The notes below the pieces were generated by a model that made no database searches, had not been told where the DNA came from, and saw only the letters and a list, made by a program, of their open reading frames with translations. The translations under genes were made by a program, and so were the position numbers. DNA of 35,494 nucleotides from Deltaproteobacteria bacterium (GTDB lineage: Bacteria; Desulfobacterota; Binatia; Binatales; Binataceae): NCBI GenBank assembly GCA_021799495.1, contig JAJZAI010000038.1, forward strand, positions 1 to 35,494, given 5' to 3'. Positions 32,742 to 35,494 of the stretch are shown here, piece by piece. Position 1 is the stretch's first letter, and each line of letters opens with the position of its first letter.

Positions 32742-32804
32742 TCATTCGCGGGCTTGACCCGCGAATCCATAGCGCTGGATGCCCGGGTCAAGCCCGGGCA
32801 TGAC
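32742..32804. repeat. Palindromic intergenic repeat of a second type
   Basis: GTCATTCGCGGG..GAATCCA on one side and TGGATGC..CCCGGGCATGAC on the other pair around AGCGC. Each arm itself contains an inverted GGG-CTTGA-CCC unit. This resembles intergenic repeats common in many proteobacterial genomes. Confidence 0.65.
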
Positions 32805-32835
32805 TAACAAGAGGGACTCGCAAATGTGCGCACTC

Positions 32836-32914
32836 TGGGAGAGGCGCGGCGAAAGCCTGCCCTGAGTCCCACGCAGGGAATTCCGGGATTCTTCGCCTCC
32901 GGCTCAGAATGGCA
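32836..32914. repeat. Dispersed large-hairpin repeat, copy 3 (inverted, partial)
   Basis: A 20-nt block at 32851-32870 is an exact reverse complement of 8761-8780 in copy 1. Flanking GGGAATTCCGGGATTCTTCGC-like sequence (up to 32900) and CTCAGAATGGC also align. It is in opposite orientation to copy 1 and lacks one outer arm. Confidence 0.75.
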
Positions 32915-33037
32915 GAAACATGCGACGTGCGAGCGGCGCTTCGCTCGATCTCGCGGCGGCGCGCACATCAATGAAATCAGGACGCGCCTCCAGCACTCGC
33001 CGAGGATTTCGCTGGAACAGATTTCAGAGGGAGGGGT

Positions 33038-33115
33038 TGGTGGACGCACCAGGACTTGAACCTGGGACCCCTTGCATGTGAGGCAAGTGCTCTAACCGGG
33101 CTGAGCTATGCGTCC
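33038..33115 (-). tRNA. tRNA-Val(CAC)
   Basis: Read on the minus strand. The acceptor GGACGCA pairs with TGCGTCC. The D-arm is GCTC/GAGC, the anticodon stem CTTGC/GCAAG with loop CTCACAT (anticodon CAC), and the T-arm CCAGG/CCTGG with loop TTCAAGT. The discriminator A is followed by encoded CCA. All stems are complete. Confidence 0.97.
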
Positions 33116-33326
33116 ACCGGAGCGCCAATTATTGCGCCCGGCCGCCCGCTCCCGCAAGAGCGGCGCGCGCCGCCGCCGCCAGCCGCCAATTGACCCTCAA
33201 GCCGCTTGCTGGTAGCTCCGATGGACGATGCGGCGGGCGCGCGCCCGCAACGTCGGCTATGCTTGAGCCGCGGCCGCGCCTGTCCGGCCGCATCAAAGGA
33301 ATTTTCAGCGTCTTGAGAACGACCGC

Positions 33327-34214
33327 ATGAGCACCTCGATCGCCCATCATCCGAGCGCCGCCGGCGCCGTGCATCATCCTGATCCAATTCAATACCGGGA
33401 ATACAAGCTGCTGCTGAAGGCTGAACATTTCCTCAAATCGCAAAGCTTCCATAAATTCTGGAAACTCACCCGCCGCGTCGCCAAAAACCTCGGCGTCGCG
33501 ATCAACAAGCGCGGCAAGCCGATGGAGACCCATCTGCGCGAGGTGATCTTTTTCGATACGCCGAAATTCCGCCTTTATAACAACGGCTTTATCCTGCGCC
33601 GGCGCACCTTCTACAAGAATGGCCTGCCTCAGCCCGAGCACGAACTGACGCTCAAGTTCCGCAGCCCCGACTACGAGGCCGCCGCCGCCGTCGATGTGCG
33701 TCCGCTCCTGCCGTGCCAGAACGTCGTCAAGTTCAAGGAAGAAATCCTGCTGCCATACGAGAAGCCGCAAGGGATGCGCACGATTTATTCCCACGGATGC
33801 GAGCTGGATACCCCCAACACGATCATGACGCAGAGCTTCGAGACCATCTGCCAGGTCTTTCCCGCCCTGCAAAAGACGGGCGCGAAGCCGAAGACCGCGC
33901 TCTCGGTGGTGAACGGCATCGCGATCGAGGAAATCCTCGTCAATTTCGGCGAAATCGATTTTGGCGGCAAGATGATGGCGAAAGCCAACGTCGCGATCTG
34001 GCGCAATCGCACGACGCAGGAGCACTTCGTCGGCGAATATTCCTACCAGTTGAAATTCCCGTCGCTCGGCGAATTCCATGGCAAGCCGCGCGAGCTTTCC
34101 GAGCAGTTTTATGTCGAGCTGCAACGCGAAGCCGCCGATTGGCTCAAGATCGAAACCACCAAAACTGCGATGATCTACCGGATGGGCCGCATGGCGGTCA
34201 CAAATCATGAATGA
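33327..34214 (+). CDS. CYTH/VTC-like (triphosphate tunnel fold) protein
   Basis: 295 aa from ATG 33327. The N-terminal REYKLLLK resembles the first acidic/basic strand of the triphosphate tunnel fold. LREVIFFDTPKFRLYNNGFILRRR is a good match to the family's FFDT..L...G..LRxR strand, followed by ELTLKFR. The C-terminal half has VNFGEIDFGGKMMAKANVAIW and FVGEYSYQLKF strands of the tunnel, then a helix. Such proteins bind or hydrolyse triphosphates or make polyphosphate (VTC). Which activity applies here cannot be decided. The stop overlaps the first chromate transporter gene by 8 nt, so the three genes form one operon. Confidence 0.7.
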   Translation: MSTSIAHHPSAAGAVHHPDPIQYREYKLLLKAEHFLKSQSFHKFWKLTRRVAKNLGVAINKRGKPMETHLREVIFFDTPKFRLYNNGFILRRRTFYKNGLPQPEHELTLKFRSPDYEAAAAVDVRPLLPCQNVVKFKEEILLPYEKPQGMRTIYSHGCELDTPNTIMTQSFETICQVFPALQKTGAKPKTALSVVNGIAIEEILVNFGEIDFGGKMMAKANVAIWRNRTTQEHFVGEYSYQLKFPSLGEFHGKPRELSEQFYVELQREAADWLKIETTKTAMIYRMGRMAVTNHE

Positions 34215-34833
34215 TGCGCCCGCCGCGTCCGGCCAACCCGGTTTCGGCGCAATCTTCACGGTCTTTCTCATGGCGGGCGGAGTCAGCTTTGGCGGTGGCG
34301 TGCTCGCCTACCTGCGCGATTACATCGTCAAGGGCCACGGATGGCTCGACGACGACGATTTCCTCGACGCGCTCGAGGTCAGCGAAACCCTGCCCGGCCT
34401 CAATTCGGTCAACATGGCGGTGATTATCGGCGATCGCCTGCGCGGCGTCGCCGGCGCCGCCATCGCGGTAATCGGCCTGATGCTGCCCGGCACGGCCGCG
34501 ATGATGACGCTCGGCGCGCTGTGGCTGCGTCAAAGCCAGAACCCGAACGTCAACGCATTTCTGGTCGGCGTCGCCGCCGCCGCGGTCGGCCTGCTCCTGA
34601 CCGTCACGCTGCAACTCGGCCACAAGCAGTTCGTGCATCCGCTCGACCTGGCGCTGATCGCGGCCACCTTCGTCGCCGTGAGCGTGCTGAAAATTTCGCT
34701 GCTCTGGGTGCTGCTGATCATCGGACCGATCGCCGTATGGTTCTATCGGCCGCGCGGCGGCGTGGCGGCCGCTGAACGGATGGCCCATCTGCGCGAGCGC
34801 CTGCATTCCCATCGCGCGCACTGGCGCCATTGA
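34207..34833 (+). CDS. chrA: Chromate transporter, first half-size subunit
   Basis: 208 aa from ATG 34207, overlapping the previous gene. Chromate-ion-transporter family features are IFTVFLMAGGVSFGGGVLAYLRDYIV and the conserved EVSETLPGLNSVNMAVIIGDRLRGVAGA, equivalent to the QxxPGP..N/G.R..G motif (here ETLPGLNSVN). About five to six helices are visible. The basic C-terminal tail (AERMAHLRERLHSHRAHWRH) is cytosolic. Half-size ChrA proteins work as pairs of opposite topology; the second subunit follows after 3 nt. Substrate may be chromate or another anion. Confidence 0.9.
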   Translation: MNDAPAASGQPGFGAIFTVFLMAGGVSFGGGVLAYLRDYIVKGHGWLDDDDFLDALEVSETLPGLNSVNMAVIIGDRLRGVAGAAIAVIGLMLPGTAAMMTLGALWLRQSQNPNVNAFLVGVAAAAVGLLLTVTLQLGHKQFVHPLDLALIAATFVAVSVLKISLLWVLLIIGPIAVWFYRPRGGVAAAERMAHLRERLHSHRAHWRH

Positions 34834-34836
34834 TTC

Positions 34837-35373
34837 GTGGGACACAAGCTTCTCAGCCTGGCGTGGGTCTTCGTGCTGCTCTCGTTGCTCGCGGTCGGCG
34901 GCGGCACGGCGGTGCTGCCCGAGATGCAGCACATGACCGTCCATCAGTTCCACTGGGTCACCGACCAGCAGTTCCGCGATATCTACAGCCTCGGCCAGGT
35001 GGCGCCCGGCCCGAACATGCTGATGGTGATGGTGATCGGCTATCGGATTGCGGGCGTCGCCGGCGCCGCCGTAGTCACGTTCGCCTTTTTCCTGCCCGAT
35101 TGCCTGTTGACGCTTTACGCCAACCGGATGTGGCGGCGGTATCAGGATTCGCCATGGCGGCAGGCGGTCCAGCGGAGCATGGCGCCGATCGCGATCGGCC
35201 TGATGCTGTCGGGAACTTTCGCGATCGCCAGGCTCTCCATTCACAACGCCGTCAGCTTCGCGATCGCGGCGGCAAGCCTCGGCATTCTGATGTGGCGGCG
35301 GATCAATCCGGTGATCCTGATCGCCGTCGGCGGAACGATTTACCTGATTTTCAAAAGCGGAATTCTCGCCTAG
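34837..35373 (+). CDS. chrA: Chromate transporter, second half-size subunit
   Basis: 178 aa from GTG 34837, 3 nt after the first subunit stop. Family motifs are VFVLLSLLAVGGGTAVLPEMQHM and FRDIYSLGQVAPGPNMLMVMVIGYRIAGVAGA, the classical QxAPGPN segment, fully conserved here. About five membrane helices follow, ending at IFKSGILA. It pairs with the upstream half-size protein to form the full transporter. The APGPN motif is intact in this half but replaced by LPGLN in the first, as is normal for short-chain CHR pairs. Confidence 0.93.
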   Translation: MGHKLLSLAWVFVLLSLLAVGGGTAVLPEMQHMTVHQFHWVTDQQFRDIYSLGQVAPGPNMLMVMVIGYRIAGVAGAAVVTFAFFLPDCLLTLYANRMWRRYQDSPWRQAVQRSMAPIAIGLMLSGTFAIARLSIHNAVSFAIAAASLGILMWRRINPVILIAVGGTIYLIFKSGILA

Positions 35374-35494
35374 CAGGCTGTTGACGAAAGCGTTTGATTA
35401 CTCAGTTTCATAGTTCTCGGCGGTGCGGCGGCGGCGGGTTCAGAGTTGCGGTTCGGCTGCCTTCGCCGACAGCGGTCGCGAACGGAGGTCCGCG
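35374..35494. other. Window-end non-coding sequence
   Basis: No gene is recognised. It begins right after the chromate transporter stop with GCAGGCTGTTGACGAAAGC, and the remainder is GC-rich. The window ends before any following gene can be seen. Confidence 0.3.

Overview
The window is GC-rich bacterial chromosome with dense genes on both strands. The organism looks Gram-negative: there are several lipobox lipoproteins, an MscS channel, LytM and MltG envelope enzymes, a TauE exporter, and a PII protein with the uridylylation tyrosine. No 16S or other taxonomic marker is present. A deltaproteobacterial-like or Binatota-like lineage is only a guess from general gene character.

Layout. 1-7572 (minus) is a tight five-gene MoxR/DUF58/VWA cluster, cut at the left edge. 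It is followed on the same strand by mltG and ruvX/yqgF, with a large dispersed hairpin repeat between them. 9405-13809 holds a LytM peptidase, an amidase, tRNA-Pro(CGG), a plsY-like gene with no ordinary start codon, and a PII (glnB-type) gene behind a sigma-54-like promoter. 14072-15830 is an ECF sigma / anti-sigma / Met-rich LTXXQ protein operon with an ECF-type promoter just ahead of it. 15974-17140 (minus) is the most striking gene: a thioredoxin-fold protein whose frame is broken by one TGA exactly at the redox cysteine position. A bacterial-SECIS-like hairpin follows that TGA, which makes it a strong selenoprotein candidate. It diverges from a YyaL/DUF255 gene, followed by an EEP-family hydrolase.

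20642-24392 carries a bacterial thaumatin-like lipoprotein gene interrupted by an in-frame TAG, an MscS channel and a small repeat-containing lipoprotein. 24779-28602 is a compact operon of a divergent PRPP-synthetase-like protein, a beta-CASP metallo-beta-lactamase and an AMP/thymidine phosphorylase. 28703-30676 is a sulfur-type locus: an Rrf2 regulator with Fe-S-type cysteines, a broken or oddly started DUF2292 gene, a small coiled-coil ORF and a TauE/SafE exporter. Matching inverted repeats lie at both ends of the Rrf2 gene. 30837-33115 (minus) has a large lipoprotein, an AT-rich gene-free stretch, several dispersed repeat copies and tRNA-Val(CAC). 33327-35373 encodes a CYTH/VTC-like protein and a split chromate transporter pair.

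Three places depart from plain decoding or start rules (TGA at 16718-16720, TAG at 21167-21169, no canonical start for plsY). These, with the Rrf2 site pair and the repeat family, are the main leads.
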